64,000 bases of DNA, from NCBI GenBank assembly GCA_029891345.1, contig CM056993.1, positions 274,340,900-274,404,899 on the forward strand, written 5' to 3'. Made by a program: the position numbers and the translations under genes. Below are positions 22,601-33,500 of the stretch, in pieces. Position 1 is the stretch's first letter. Each line of letters opens with the position of its first letter. This stretch comes from Dryococelus australis (lineage: Eukaryota > Arthropoda > Insecta > Phasmatodea > Phasmatidae). The notes beneath the pieces are model-generated. The model was not told the origin of the DNA and searched no databases. It saw nothing but the letters and a program-made list of their open reading frames with translations.

Positions 22601-24860
22601 TTATTAACAAAGATACTTATTTATGCACATTCTTGTTACAATATGCGACACTTTCATAACACTGGCAATTCCTTTCAACAATAGTGTTACTAGACGACCA
22701 AACCTTACAATTAATTGGTTTATGAACCACACTGAATGCCTTGAATATGGCAGAAGCAGAGCTAAAAATAATATGCCTAGATAATGGCAAAATATTACAA
22801 CCACCACTACAAAATAGTGAAAGAGAAAAAAAAATGTAACAAACTTCAAAAATTTTCTCTTGCACTCGCAGTATACTTGCCAAGTCATTTAATACCATTA
22901 ATTTCCACTCCTGCAGGATTAACATCTTAAAAGCCTATGATCATATGGATTAATAAACATTTTAAAGAAACTAATTTTCACAAAATTTGTGCGCTCGCAA
23001 ATATTTAATATCATTAATGCAGGTTCACACCTCATCAAACGACCTGCCAAAAATAATCCTGTTTATGAAATTGTGTCACTAGATAAGGTTTCTCAATACT
23101 AGGAAATTAACAAATTACCATTCGACAGCCAATGACCGAAGTCGCTTAATATTAACCATATTTTACACTACCAAAGCGAGGTTCGCGCATTAACCCGCCT
23201 TCTCAAGTTTCGTATGGAATTGCGTATCGTAAACTTACTATTCCTTTTACAATAGCCACTAGTAAAATGTGTGTTTTACGCCACAAATCAAACTTAACAA
23301 TAAAATACTTAATATTTACATTTCTGAACAAAGTGGCAGTCGAAAACCTCGATACAATAAAGCACTACGTTAATTAAAAACCAAAAAAATATGGCAAATT
23401 AAAACTACATAAAATATCAAAGTTGATGGCATGGTAGCTAATTACATTTAAACCCGTAGCCCTCCAAAGCATGCCATAATAAAAGGAGATTACAAACATG
23501 CATAAAAATTAGACTAATCATTAGAAGGCAAGTGGCAGGATTGTTTTAATGCCCAACTGACACATGAACAGGCAAGCAAAATTGGGCCGCAGCAACCAAG
23601 CATAATTAAACCGCCAATGTTAATGGCATAACCAACAAAACCACTAAAAACTCAACTTAACCCAAAACTCGGCAAACTTACGTATTACACTAAGCTGTCA
23701 AGACCTCTAATCTAAACACCTACCCCAGGAATCAAAGCCCCTGCTAACATGAATGCCCTCAAAAAATGCACGGGCGCATTCCTCCACTCGCCCACTTGCG
23801 CTCCTCATTGTTGTGCTGCACTTTCACTACAATAAAAAAGGTTCAAGCTTGAAAAAAATGTAAAACACACACAATTTAGTTACTCTTAAATCCAGTGTGC
23901 TGCCCCCTGAAGAAAATCGTGGCCCAGGATCCTTCCACATTGACGGCCCCGCTAAAAGATGATCGGCGTCAACTGGGATGAGTGGCCAGGCGATTAAATC
24001 CTATGTTTCTGTGGAGGGTAAGGTTACCCGTGGCTGACGGAATCGGCGGCTACTGAGTGAATCGATGATTTCAAAGCCGAAGACGAAAGTGGCCGGAGAA
24101 GGGCTACGAAACTATTACACTGGCCACTACCCTCCCAACTTCCCCTACTTCGTGCAATGTCGTCGGGCAAGGGGACAGTGTGGACAAAAAAAAGGGGCAA
24201 GGTGAGCGGAATGGAATGTTTAGAAGCGAGCAAGCACGGCACCACCATCGAGTGTTCGCTATTGGAACAAGAAGCAGGATGGCAGCACTGGTTCGAAACC
24301 ATTCTCGCTTTGACTTTCCAACTCCCCGAGTTGGAGTTGCCTTCGAATAATGCAATCTAGGGGATGGAGAAGAACTTGGATGATTCCATTTTAACTAATT
24401 AGTTGTTTAAAGGAAGGAAAAAAACATACCTTGGATGGACGAGTACAATATTAATAGCAATAATTTTTTTTTGTAAAACAATCTTCTTCCAGACGTGCAG
24501 GACCCATAACCTATTCAGGTAGCATTATAAATTAGAAGATTGACACTAATTATCAAAATACTATTTATTCTTAACGCAGAACAAGTTGGAGCACATCTTA
24601 TAATGTGAGAATAAAAACATACCGTACCAAGTTTTTTTTATAAAATAAGAGAACTCATGTCAACAATGCAATTGACAAATATATATAGGCATTTTTATAA
24701 TAATTGATGTACTTCAACAGTTGTGCCATGCTGGCAGGTCCACCCCTCCCTTATCGCTTTGTGTGGATTACAGATTTGGACCGAGAGGTCACGTGGCCTG
24801 GTGAAGTAAATAAATGGCAAAATGACATCTCCATAGCAACCACGCCACATTCGCGGCCAA
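22601..24860. other. No gene recognised; GC-richer block at 23720-24360
   Basis: 22601-23700 is AT-rich and could include the lost 5' LTR and leader of the inverted Copia half, but no copy of the LTR at 20711 is visible. 23720-24360 has higher GC and overlapping frames of 67-92 codons on both strands without family resemblance. Confidence 0.4.
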
Positions 24861-25448
24861 AGGCATTGGGATTGGCAGCCAACTAACGGCGAACAATTAG
24901 CTCTATTTGCGAAATGTTTACAATGCACACCAAATCCAAACTTGTCCTTAATCGAGTTACAGACAGAAGGCGATTGCATCTGCTGTGAACCCGCTACTGT
25001 CTACTGGATGCAGCAGGAGTGGGACCGTGTCATTTTGGAACTCAGTGGTGGAATATTAGCAAGAACCATTTCGAGATGCCACGAAGAAGTGTGCATACAG
25101 TGTTTATGGCCCGTAGAAAATAAGGTCTTTGGGAATCTGATTTTCCTGCCAAATATTTGCACTTGCACATCTTTAGTCAACAACATTCAACCACCAACAT
25201 CTAAATTTTGGAACATGCTCAGGAATTGTTCCAACATAACTCAATGTGATGGACGAGGGACAGCGACATTAGTATATAGACAGTGTTTCAGAATATTTAA
25301 TGATAACACAAAAAGGAAAAAGACACAAAGCACAAAAAAACACACAATATCTTATCGCACCAACCCCTTATCTGGAGAAGGCTTGGCAGGCGAAGGCATG
25401 GCAGGCGAAGGCTTGGCAGCCGGCTTATCTCCCATGGGAAACTTTTAA
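24861..25448 (+). pseudogene. Cysteine-rich ORF resembling the P2X7-type C-terminal zinc domain of insect repeat proteins
   Basis: A frame open from about 24861 to 25448 carries FAKCLQC (24907), GDCICCEPATVYWMQQEW (24972), ISRCHEEVCIQCLWPVEN (25068) and RGTATLVYRQCFRIFN (25257). The order CxxC, CxCCE, 'C..H.E...CL' and 'YRQ' matches from memory a domain shared by the P2X7 receptor tail and many transposon-associated insect proteins. It lacks a clear ATG at the start, and its last ~45 codons run into the inverted-repeat arm at 25295-25475, so the end is not native. Chance similarity cannot be excluded. No receptor membrane segments are present, so it is not a P2X channel. Confidence 0.4.
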
Positions 25449-25480
25449 ACATGGCAAGACAGGTAGAACTATTGTCTTAC
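25295..25480 (-). repeat. Left arm of a ~170-bp inverted repeat
   Basis: The reverse complement of this arm matches 26278-26445, including GTTCTACCTGTCTTGCC, AAAAGTTT.CCCATGG and GGTGCGATAAGATATTG. The arms face each other across about 800 bp. Each includes a small ORF in conserved frame. Similarity stops on both sides, so they look like two copies of one element's leader region rather than a simple palindrome. Confidence 0.75.
25352..25435 (-). CDS. 27-residue Pro/Lys-repeat micro-ORF (left arm)
   Basis: It runs from ATG (25435) to TAA (25352) and encodes a peptide starting MGDKPAAKPSPA with three KPSP/MPSP units, ending in GLVR. The right-arm counterpart at 26325-26393 starts with the same residues, has two units, and ends GSVR, so the copies differ by one whole 15-bp unit with frame kept. 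This may be the start of a retroelement gag or leader ORF rather than a gene of its own. Confidence 0.35.
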   Translation of the reverse strand: MGDKPAAKPSPAMPSPAKPSPDKGLVR

Positions 25481-26277
25481 TGCTGCTTGGCATACTCAAA
25501 AGGTTCCTGCATTAGTGACATTGACCTGCGTGATATAATATGTTGAAAGACTTTTCCAGTTCATGAAGGGAAAGCCGATAATACTGCTGTTATTAGCGTA
25601 TTTTGTAATGCTCCCATGTTTTCATGTAAGAAGATTAAGTTTGAACTTGGTGATCAGATTTGGTTGTATCTCAAGCTGGTTGGTACGACTGGTGACATGA
25701 ATATTCATGGTCATGCTGAATTGAATTTTAATCCATAATACATTTTTTTTGCCGTAATAATCGGTTTATGTTTTGCTATTGCCTCTGTTCCTTTTTTGTT
25801 AATTTGCCCATATATAACATTTATTCGTTGTAGGATGTTGGTGGTATTATAAAGTATATATCGTTTGTGTCTTAAAGAAAGCCTGACTTACTTACCTGCC
25901 AATTCCCTCCACCAAACGACCCAGAAAAATGAATTTGCACCTGCACCAATAAATACACACATACGTGACTGACAGTGAAATTGCAATTCATGAAGGGAAC
26001 TTATTAGGAGGAATACACCCTTGCAGTGTATTAAGGTTGTAGTTTGATAGTTGATTTTTGATCCAACATACAGGATATCAATGCTATATTTGGTTGTTGT
26101 TTGTGGCGATTGTAACATTATTATTCATGCTCCTTATTTGCATTTATTTGTCATAATTGTACCACTGGAGTAATTGTGATGACGTTGCTGTTTGTTTGAC
26201 TGAATCGGTTCAGTGGTTCGGATTTTATGGGTGATTTTGTTTTGAAGGTAATGGACTTAGAATATTTCTGCCATGCA
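25481..26277. other. Spacer between inverted-repeat arms; nothing recognised
   Basis: AT-rich, with one 76-codon minus-strand frame (25888-26118) lacking family features. The short motif AATTCATGAAGGGAA near 25990 also occurs, nearly, at 25560. Confidence 0.4.
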
Positions 26278-26445
26278 GTGGTAAGACACTAGTTCTACCT
26301 GTCTTGCCGCGTTAAAAGTTTACCATGGGCGATAAGCCTGCTGCCAAGCCTTCGCCTGCCAAGCCTTCGCCTGATAAGGGGTCGGTGCGATAAGATATTG
26401 GTGTTTTTTCGTGCTTTGTGTCTTTTTCTTTATGTATTATCTACA
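26278..26445 (+). repeat. Right arm of the ~170-bp inverted repeat
   Basis: Plus-orientation copy of the leader at 25295-25480, starting near GGTAAGACACTAGTTCTACC. It lies just upstream of Gypsy gag-like sequence, so this arm may be the 5' leader of the Gypsy element and the left arm part of a second, inverted copy. Confidence 0.7.
26325..26393 (+). CDS. 22-residue Pro/Lys-repeat micro-ORF (right arm)
   Basis: It runs from ATG (26325) to TAA (26391-26393). The peptide begins MGDKPAAKPSPAKPSP and ends GSVR. The initiation context ACCATGG is good. It precedes gag-like sequence with a stop between. See the left-arm copy for the repeat-number difference. Confidence 0.35.
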   Translation: MGDKPAAKPSPAKPSPDKGSVR

Positions 26446-26449
26446 CACT

Positions 26450-27020
26450 ACATTAAATTCATCCTTTGTTTGAATGGGCAAACACCTGAGCTGAGCCAAC
26501 ATTCAATCCTACGGGAATGCAACAGCGACATGAAACATTACGACAGCTGGCAATGGAAACATACGAAAACATCTTCAGTAAAATTGCAGAAGAGAAACAG
26601 GATGCACTACAACTGACAGTGCCACGCCCACCCACCATCACCATTGTGGGAGCATAGCCTATTGACACCCCCCCCCCCCGGTTGCTCATTCGACACCGCT
26701 ATTGCAGGAAGTATCAGCGCCCCGGAAAAACAAGGCCAACCAGAAGTAAAGTGATTCCGAGCAGCAACTGGACACACCAACTTAATTTCAGTCCCTCCCA
26801 GCATACTCTTGAACTGCCAATGACGATCCCATTGCTTTCATGCAAGATTGTGAAAACCGCTTCAGCCACTATGGTGTTGACCCAACGACTGGGTCAACTG
26901 TGTGGGAGAGCGATTTTATGGAGATGCCAGATCATGGCGGCGTGGAATTAACCACTACTGCATGACGTGGGAAGAATTCTGCCACAGTTTCAGATGTCAC
27001 TTCGAGTAGTACCACAAGGG
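26450..27020 (+). mobile_element. Gypsy retrotransposon gag relic
   Basis: Frames through this stretch give a helical gag-like segment (RHETLRQLAMETYENIFSKI, then AEEKQDALQL at about 26530-26620). After a proline-rich linker and 12 C (26668-26679), a piece around 26940-27010 reads TWEEFCHSFRCHF, the typical 'W.EF...F...F' end of the Gypsy retrotransposon gag domain. Several stops and frame changes are present. No zinc knuckle or protease follows; instead the reading passes into AT-rich DNA with polymerase-B remains, and Gypsy resumes at about 28003. Confidence 0.55.
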
Positions 27021-27399
27021 AAATTCTGGCGCACCTCCCCCTTCATCGAAAAACCAAGCAATTTACCTCTAATTCAAGTAAATTTCCTGCGTTCAAGCAA
27101 CTTTCTCACATTTATTAAGCCTCATTTAACCTCAATTTTTAACTCTCAAGAACAAACAAATTAAACACAAAATCATGGAATTTTAACCTAAAAACAAGAA
27201 AATTTAACACCTTTCAAAAATATCCGAGCAGGATATTTTTCAAGGTAGATACCATGTTTAAGTCAAAATCAAGCAAAATAGATTCACATCAATAGAATTT
27301 ATAAACTACAATGTTATAACATTTTTCACTTTTTTTAAATTAACTTCTTTCTTTATAAATAAACAAAAAATGGAGATGCTGCACAAAATGGAAAATAAT

Positions 27400-27995
27400 A
27401 AATTTTTTTAAAAAGTGCTGTGAAGCATTAAACATAGAAAATCTTTACTACCATAAAACAAATAAGGATATGCTTTATAACATCTGCAAAAATGTGTAAT
27501 TGAAAATGTTAAAAAAAATTTGTGTTAAAAAAGGAGAATGTATTGTGTGCATGTCGAAAATATGTTTGTGTTGCATCTCTCAAAGAGGATGAAATTACTA
27601 AACCACACAATGCGTAGGTGGATATTCTAAATGAAATTCAACATAATTACCCCAAAAAATATGTAGAGTATGTAATGAGAATATACATATAAAATAATTT
27701 TCAGTTCATAGAAGGCACACCGCCACGATCATATAACTGAAAAATTCATTAACTTAGCCAGTTATGGTGCTATTTACTTATTAGAGCTAGAATATGATTA
27801 CAAAAAGATATATTTACTTACAAACAGCGAAAAAAAGTTTGTTAGTTTTGGGAAACAAACAAAAAATTTAAAGATGGGGTTTGTAGACACATTTAAATTT
27901 ATGGCCAACAGTTTAGATAAATTATTATCTAATTTAACCAAAGATCAAGTGAAGCATACACAAAATTTTTTTTGGAAAATGAAACAGATTTAGTT
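27400..27995 (+). pseudogene. Second family B DNA polymerase relic (Maverick/Polinton-like) with a Cys/His module
   Basis: At 27425-27500 a frame reads YYHKTNKDMLYNICKN, and at 27540-27660 CRKYVCVASLKEDEITKPHN, then DILNEIQHNYPKK. This parallels the modules at 3005-3480. Next, 27700-27770 carries FIEGTPPRSYN, at the place of the exonuclease-region motif 'GKYRGAAHN'. Then 27790-27985 carries LEYDYKKIYLLTNSEKKFVS and GFVDTFKFMANSLDKLLSNL, which closely resembles the conserved 'FIDSFRFM.SSLD.L' block of protein-primed PolB. Stops and shifts occur between pieces, and the palm domain is absent. It covers a region C-terminal to that preserved at 1690-2760, so the two relics are complementary parts of the same kind of protein. 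Confidence 0.6.
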
Positions 27996-28002
27996 ACTAG
28001 AA

Positions 28003-30500
28003 TTCGGAACCCCAACCAGTTGGGAACACACCGGCTTTGTTGTTAGATGATCTGGACCACACTGTGCCACCGGAATATCGCGAAGCAGTACAGAGAGTTT
28101 TAAATGAACGGCGAGATGTCTTCACAGTCGCTGATCCACTACGCCATATAATTGTCGCAAAAAACAACATCGAACTCATTACATACAAGCCCAATTACGA
28201 CATCCGCCGAATATGTATTCCACATCGAAGTAAAATTACCAAATATCAGATCGCTGAGATACTCCAAGTGGGGGTGATCTAACCATCCGAAAGTTCATAT
28301 AACTCCACCATCACACTCGCCCCGAAGAAGGATGGAACATGGCGATTTTGCATGAACTTCATATTCATCAACATAGTCACGAACAGAGCACCACCATCCT
28401 ACATTCACGTCAAAGTTGTCCTAAACACCTTGGGCCGGGCAAAGATCCTCACCACCTTTGACTTGTGCAGCGGCTACTGGCAGATTCAAGTACGACCAGA
28501 CGACCACCATAAAACTGTGTCCAGAGCCCCTGATGGACACAGCATCCAGTTTTGTGCGATGTCATTTGTACTTAAGTGTGTGCCATCAACCTTCCAATCA
28601 ATGATGGTAAAAGTGCTAGATGGACTCATGGGAGAATGCGCACGAGCTTACCTCGACGACGTTATTGTGTGGTCCGAGTCGTGGACTGACCACATTCACC
28701 CCTTGTTAGTACTGGAACTACTCTCAAACAACTTGCTCATGTGTGCAAACAGGAAGTATAATGCTGGCAAACAATATATTAAAATTTTGGGAAGCATATT
28801 CGAAAAGAATGGGAGCAGGCCCACACCAGAGCAGTTACAAATGATCGAGGAATACCCGACGCCCACCACACAAAAGAAGTAAGAAAATTTTTCGGGTTAG
28901 TAATTTGCTACAGGGATATATCTCGGAGTTTGCCATTGTTACCGCACTGCTTGCCACATTATATCACCGAACATGCATTCAAATGGCAGCACGAACAACA
29001 GGGAAGTTTCGAAGAAATCAACTGTATATTTAAACAGTGTATTGTGCTCATATACTATGAACGATCCCACGAAACATCTTTACACACAGACTGATACAAG
29101 CGAGAAAGGCTTGGAAGCAGTACTGTTTCAGCTAGCTTATGAAGGGATGCGCCATATCGTAGACTTCGGTAGTGCAAAATTCGGCCCAGTAGAACAGCAG
29201 TATGACGTAAATGAAAAAGGATGTCTTGCGGTGGTGTGGAATTTTAAAAAGTACAGACAACTGCTAGAATATCAATGCTCCACACTCTGTACAGACAACC
29301 GCTGCTTACTGTGGCTCCACAATATGAAAGAACGCCACAGAAAGCTGACATGCTGGGCACTCTTACTTCAACTCTACGACTTCGAAGTGGGACATGTGGC
29401 AGGGGAAGACAACAAGCTAGCAGACAATCTTTCCCACACACTTGGCGATGCAATTGCATGTGACGAAGTGGAGTGGGAATAAATCTCCCCCCCCCCTAAA
29501 ACAAGTAAATACAGCTGAAACGCCATCACCAGTACAGTGCACAAATATTCCAGTGTTACTAACCATGCCCTTATTTGATTAAGTGAATACACATGTCATA
29601 ACAGCACAGGTAACATGTCCGGTCGCAATAAAGTGGCTAACCATGTGTGAGCAACAAACAGTTGACAGTTGGCAAGTGATTGATAGCCGCGTGGAATTAT
29701 GGGCCAAAATAAACAGTGACAAGTTAAGAGGCTTTTGTGCCATCCTCAGCCCACGAAATTGTGCTCATATGCGCCCATGTTCACAACATCACCAGTCTCC
29801 AGGGGCAGTGCAAACGAAACTAAATGTACTGCATTATTTTCAATGGCCAGGCATGTACAGGCACATAAGACATTTCGTGCATGAGAATGTAATATGCAAC
29901 CATTTACGAGAGCAGACAAACCGATGGCAGTCAACTGCAGCAACCACGCCACGTACCAACTGAACCATTCCAGACAGTTGCACTGGATTTAATGGGACCT
30001 TATCCACACACATCAAACGGAAAACAGTTTATTGTTAGGGATAAAGATCTCTTTTCCTGCTGGACAGAAAAGTACCGAGTATCTAGTGCATGGGCCAAGA
30101 CATTGGGGAAAGTAATTGAAAACAAATTTTTCTCCCATTGTGGTTATCCCAGAACATTTCTCACGGATAACGGGAGACAGTTCACAGGAAGAGTGTCGAG
30201 AGAGTTCTGCACAAAGTGGGTTGTGCACCACCACACCATGGCAATATATCCCCAGTGCATAAACCCTACAGAAAGAATAAATTAAGACCTGAAAATGCAG
30301 TTGCGCATTGGTGTCAGGGACATTCATGCTTCCTGGGCGGAATAGTTACTAGCCACATTGTTCACACTGCAAACACGATCAAAACAGGCTACAGGAAAAC
30401 TCCTGCACAGCTGAACCAAGGTCGTGACATCCTCCTCCCAGGAGAGTTCAGGTGCGGGGAAAGAGAGCAAGCCAGCAGCACAAGGGAAGAGGGGTAATAC
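28003..30500 (+). mobile_element. Gypsy retrotransposon pol: reverse transcriptase, RNase H and integrase, inactivated
   Basis: A pre-RT segment (PPEYREAVQRVLNERRDVF, 28067) meets a TAA at 28280. The same frame reopens through LAPKKDGTWRFCMN, FDLCSGYWQIQV and AYLDDVIVWS, with the catalytic YLDD intact at 28649-28660, to a stop at 28880. RNase H follows with frame changes: YTQTDTSEKGLEAVLFQ, NEKGCLAVVW, TDNRCLLWLHN and GEDNKLADNLSH (to 29480). An integrase zinc-binding region (29583-29960) is damaged. The integrase core (29956-30285) reads VALDLMGPYP, FLTDNGRQFTG and NPTERIN: the three acidic residues sit at codons 29986, 30166 and 30271, the last two with 34 residues between, one fewer than the usual 35. 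A TAA at 30283 ends it. LTRs were not identified. Confidence 0.85.
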
Positions 30501-33500
30501 GGGAAGAAAGGAGGTAGCATGCGATGCGAAAAGTGAGAGATAACCATTGCCACTACTCATCCCAGTGAATACCGGACACCAACCCCACCCTGCCCTCCCC
30601 AACAAGTAGGACTTGTCTGCAGTCAGCTGGGCTGAAAGTTTTCTGTCCAGACTTTGCAGACAAGTGTAGCGGCCCACACACCATTCCAGAGGTCTTAAAT
30701 GGAGCCTGTTACAAAGTCCGTTTGAGCCCACGATTCGCTGCCATTTTACATCGGGACACATTATGGCAGATCAGCGCCGACATCGCGACGCCCAGCATCG
30801 TGACGCTCCCACCCGAGGAACAGCAAGGGCTGAAAAATAACGACAACACCCACCAATAGCAAAGAGAATGCATCACAACATCATCATGCCAGTTCTGCAT
30901 CAAACACGCCCAATGCCGGGACAACCAACACCACTGTATCTACAGGGACACCAGCAAGTGACAGTCTGCCAGCCAGCAGAGCGCAGATTTCCACCATACA
31001 GCTGCTGGCATATTACGACGTAAGGAGTAACGAACCAGGGGTGCTACCTGAGGACAGCTAGGATCGCCAGGTGCATTCCCCAACTGATGGCATCGCGACA
31101 CTCATAAAATGTTCAGCTACTCTGGTGTTACAATCATCATCAACATCATCAGCATTGGGAGCATCGACATACAGCGCCGCACCAAGCAGGCTCGTCCCAT
31201 TCGGTACATAATGTGTATGGCATGTGGGCACTCACCAGTGTCTACCACAGTAATCACAGCACCACCACCCACACCAGAGCCACAGCCACATTCTTCACTT
31301 CTACCACAGCAGTCTGGGAGATACAACATGCAAACATGTAACAATATTCAAAAACTGGTAAAATGTAATGCATAGGAGGTGGGGTGAGCTTCGGTGATTG
31401 AATTACGTCGATAGAGGAAGGACTTTTGACCTTCGTCACGCACCATTCCTGGCCTGTTCACCACATCTAAACGCCAAACACACAGAGTTCGACGAGCAGC
31501 CACCAGAGCGCCACAATATGCCTCAGTGTATGTTCCACCGAGTACTCTCGACCACATTAATGCAGTGATTTCATGCACATATAGAAATAGTGTCTATAAA
31601 ATAAACCTCTAATTATAATAAGCTTGTTTATTGAGTCTGGGTGATTATAAAAGATGTATATATATTTCTTGAAGGATTCTTGTGAATATTGTACAAGTGT
31701 TATAAAAATTATTTATTAGACGAGGGTTTTGTATATATTCAACCTAAGGCACCAACTGCATTGTGTACCACATTACATAAAGGTTTGTACATGAGAAGTA
31801 AGTGGAATCTCACATAGAATTATTTGCATGGCTGAATCCGGTATAGGCAGGGATGGGATTTTCTGGAGCAGTGATGGTGAAAGAAAGGAATGAATATAAT
31901 CAGGGTGCCAGACACCGGCAGGCGACATAAAAGATGATGCTGCTCCTCTTAACCTCAGGGTTGTGGGCTATTCGCACAGGACAAATCTCCTTGTTGTTGA
32001 AACTGGATTGTGGCCATCCACCTGTAGATAGTGCTCCAAATGAAGATAGTTTCCTAAACGATAGCCCGTCATTGGCTGTACACCATTGTTGATATTGTTG
32101 GATAACTTCCTATTAATTACTCTCGCATATGTGTGCTGTCAGGACCTCCCACACACTCATACATATCGAAACAAAACTGATTACACTGAAAATAGAACTT
32201 ACGTGAATAAAATGAGCGGGTATTGTAAGGGGCCGTCTCCTGACACGCATACTGAGATGTAAGTAAATAATGTAGTAAAAGTCCATACACACACATTTAT
32301 TAATGTTAACAATATCCCTTCGTTGAGAGCACTTGACATGAACTACATTTGCAGCTATTTGGACTGGCCGGACGGTGAAACAGAAAATGTGTCTTTTCAC
32401 AGTCAAATTGTTACGTGAGACTTTAAGAGCCCGGGGCAATGCTAATCCACCGGAGAGTGGAGGTGGCTTACCAAGCAACGAAAGGTGAAAAATATTCCAG
32501 ATGATTTAAGTCTATTTTAGTTACATGTCCAGTTGCAAAATGATGATGGTTTTCTGGCATGCGTGGGAAAAAGTTGAAACTTAACACACGCCGGCCACCT
32601 CCAGTGTATGCTTCATGCTGACTGACTCTCCTGCCCGACCCAGTGGCTCGCCGCGTTTTGCCCTCATGCCGAAACGGGACTACTTTATGAGATGGCTTGC
32701 ATCATTGACCCTTGCATTAATAATAGAAAGTAAATAGACATATGAAACCAATACAAATATTCCAGCTACATAAAAGCTGATGAAATGGTTGGACAAAACA
32801 CTCTGCAGAAGAAGAAATCAAATAATAATATGTTACCTTGAAAACACAACAAAATAAAACAACATCTGCAACACAAACCTTAAACATTTTAATTGACAAC
32901 ATAATACAATCTTTTACTTATGCCTGAAATGTTCCAGTTTAATACACTGGCATGATTATTCTTCAGTGGTGTCTTGCATTGTCATGGCAACCACCGGCTG
33001 CACTTGTGCCGGCGTGCCCTTGCAGCTGCTCTGTGCCTGGTCGCACTAGTAGAGTGCACAATTCTGCTCCGGCTGGTGCAAGCTACAGCCAGACTAACTG
33101 TCTTAGGACTGGGGTATGTGGCACACATAAAATAAATGTACTGTCTTTCCTACAGGCAAGGTTCGTATTTATTTAATTGTTAATAGTGTCTTTATATTTG
33201 TATTATGCCATATGTTTCGAAGTGTCATGTGCACTCAAGCAACACACAAGTAAATACCACACAGACCATTCTTTCAGCTGCTCAGAGCAGTATAATTTTA
33301 GGCCGAGTCTGCTGCCACTGGGTGTGGAAGCAGTACATAATATATATCGGCAGAAACTCCATATATGGAAACTGTACCCTTGATGTTAAAAATCGTACCT
33401 TTTTGAAAAACCTGTCATCCCATATCGGAAATTCATACTGGCAACACTGGATAGGGTTCACATGGGGTAATCCAGTTTTGGAAACAGCTGTTATGTCCAT

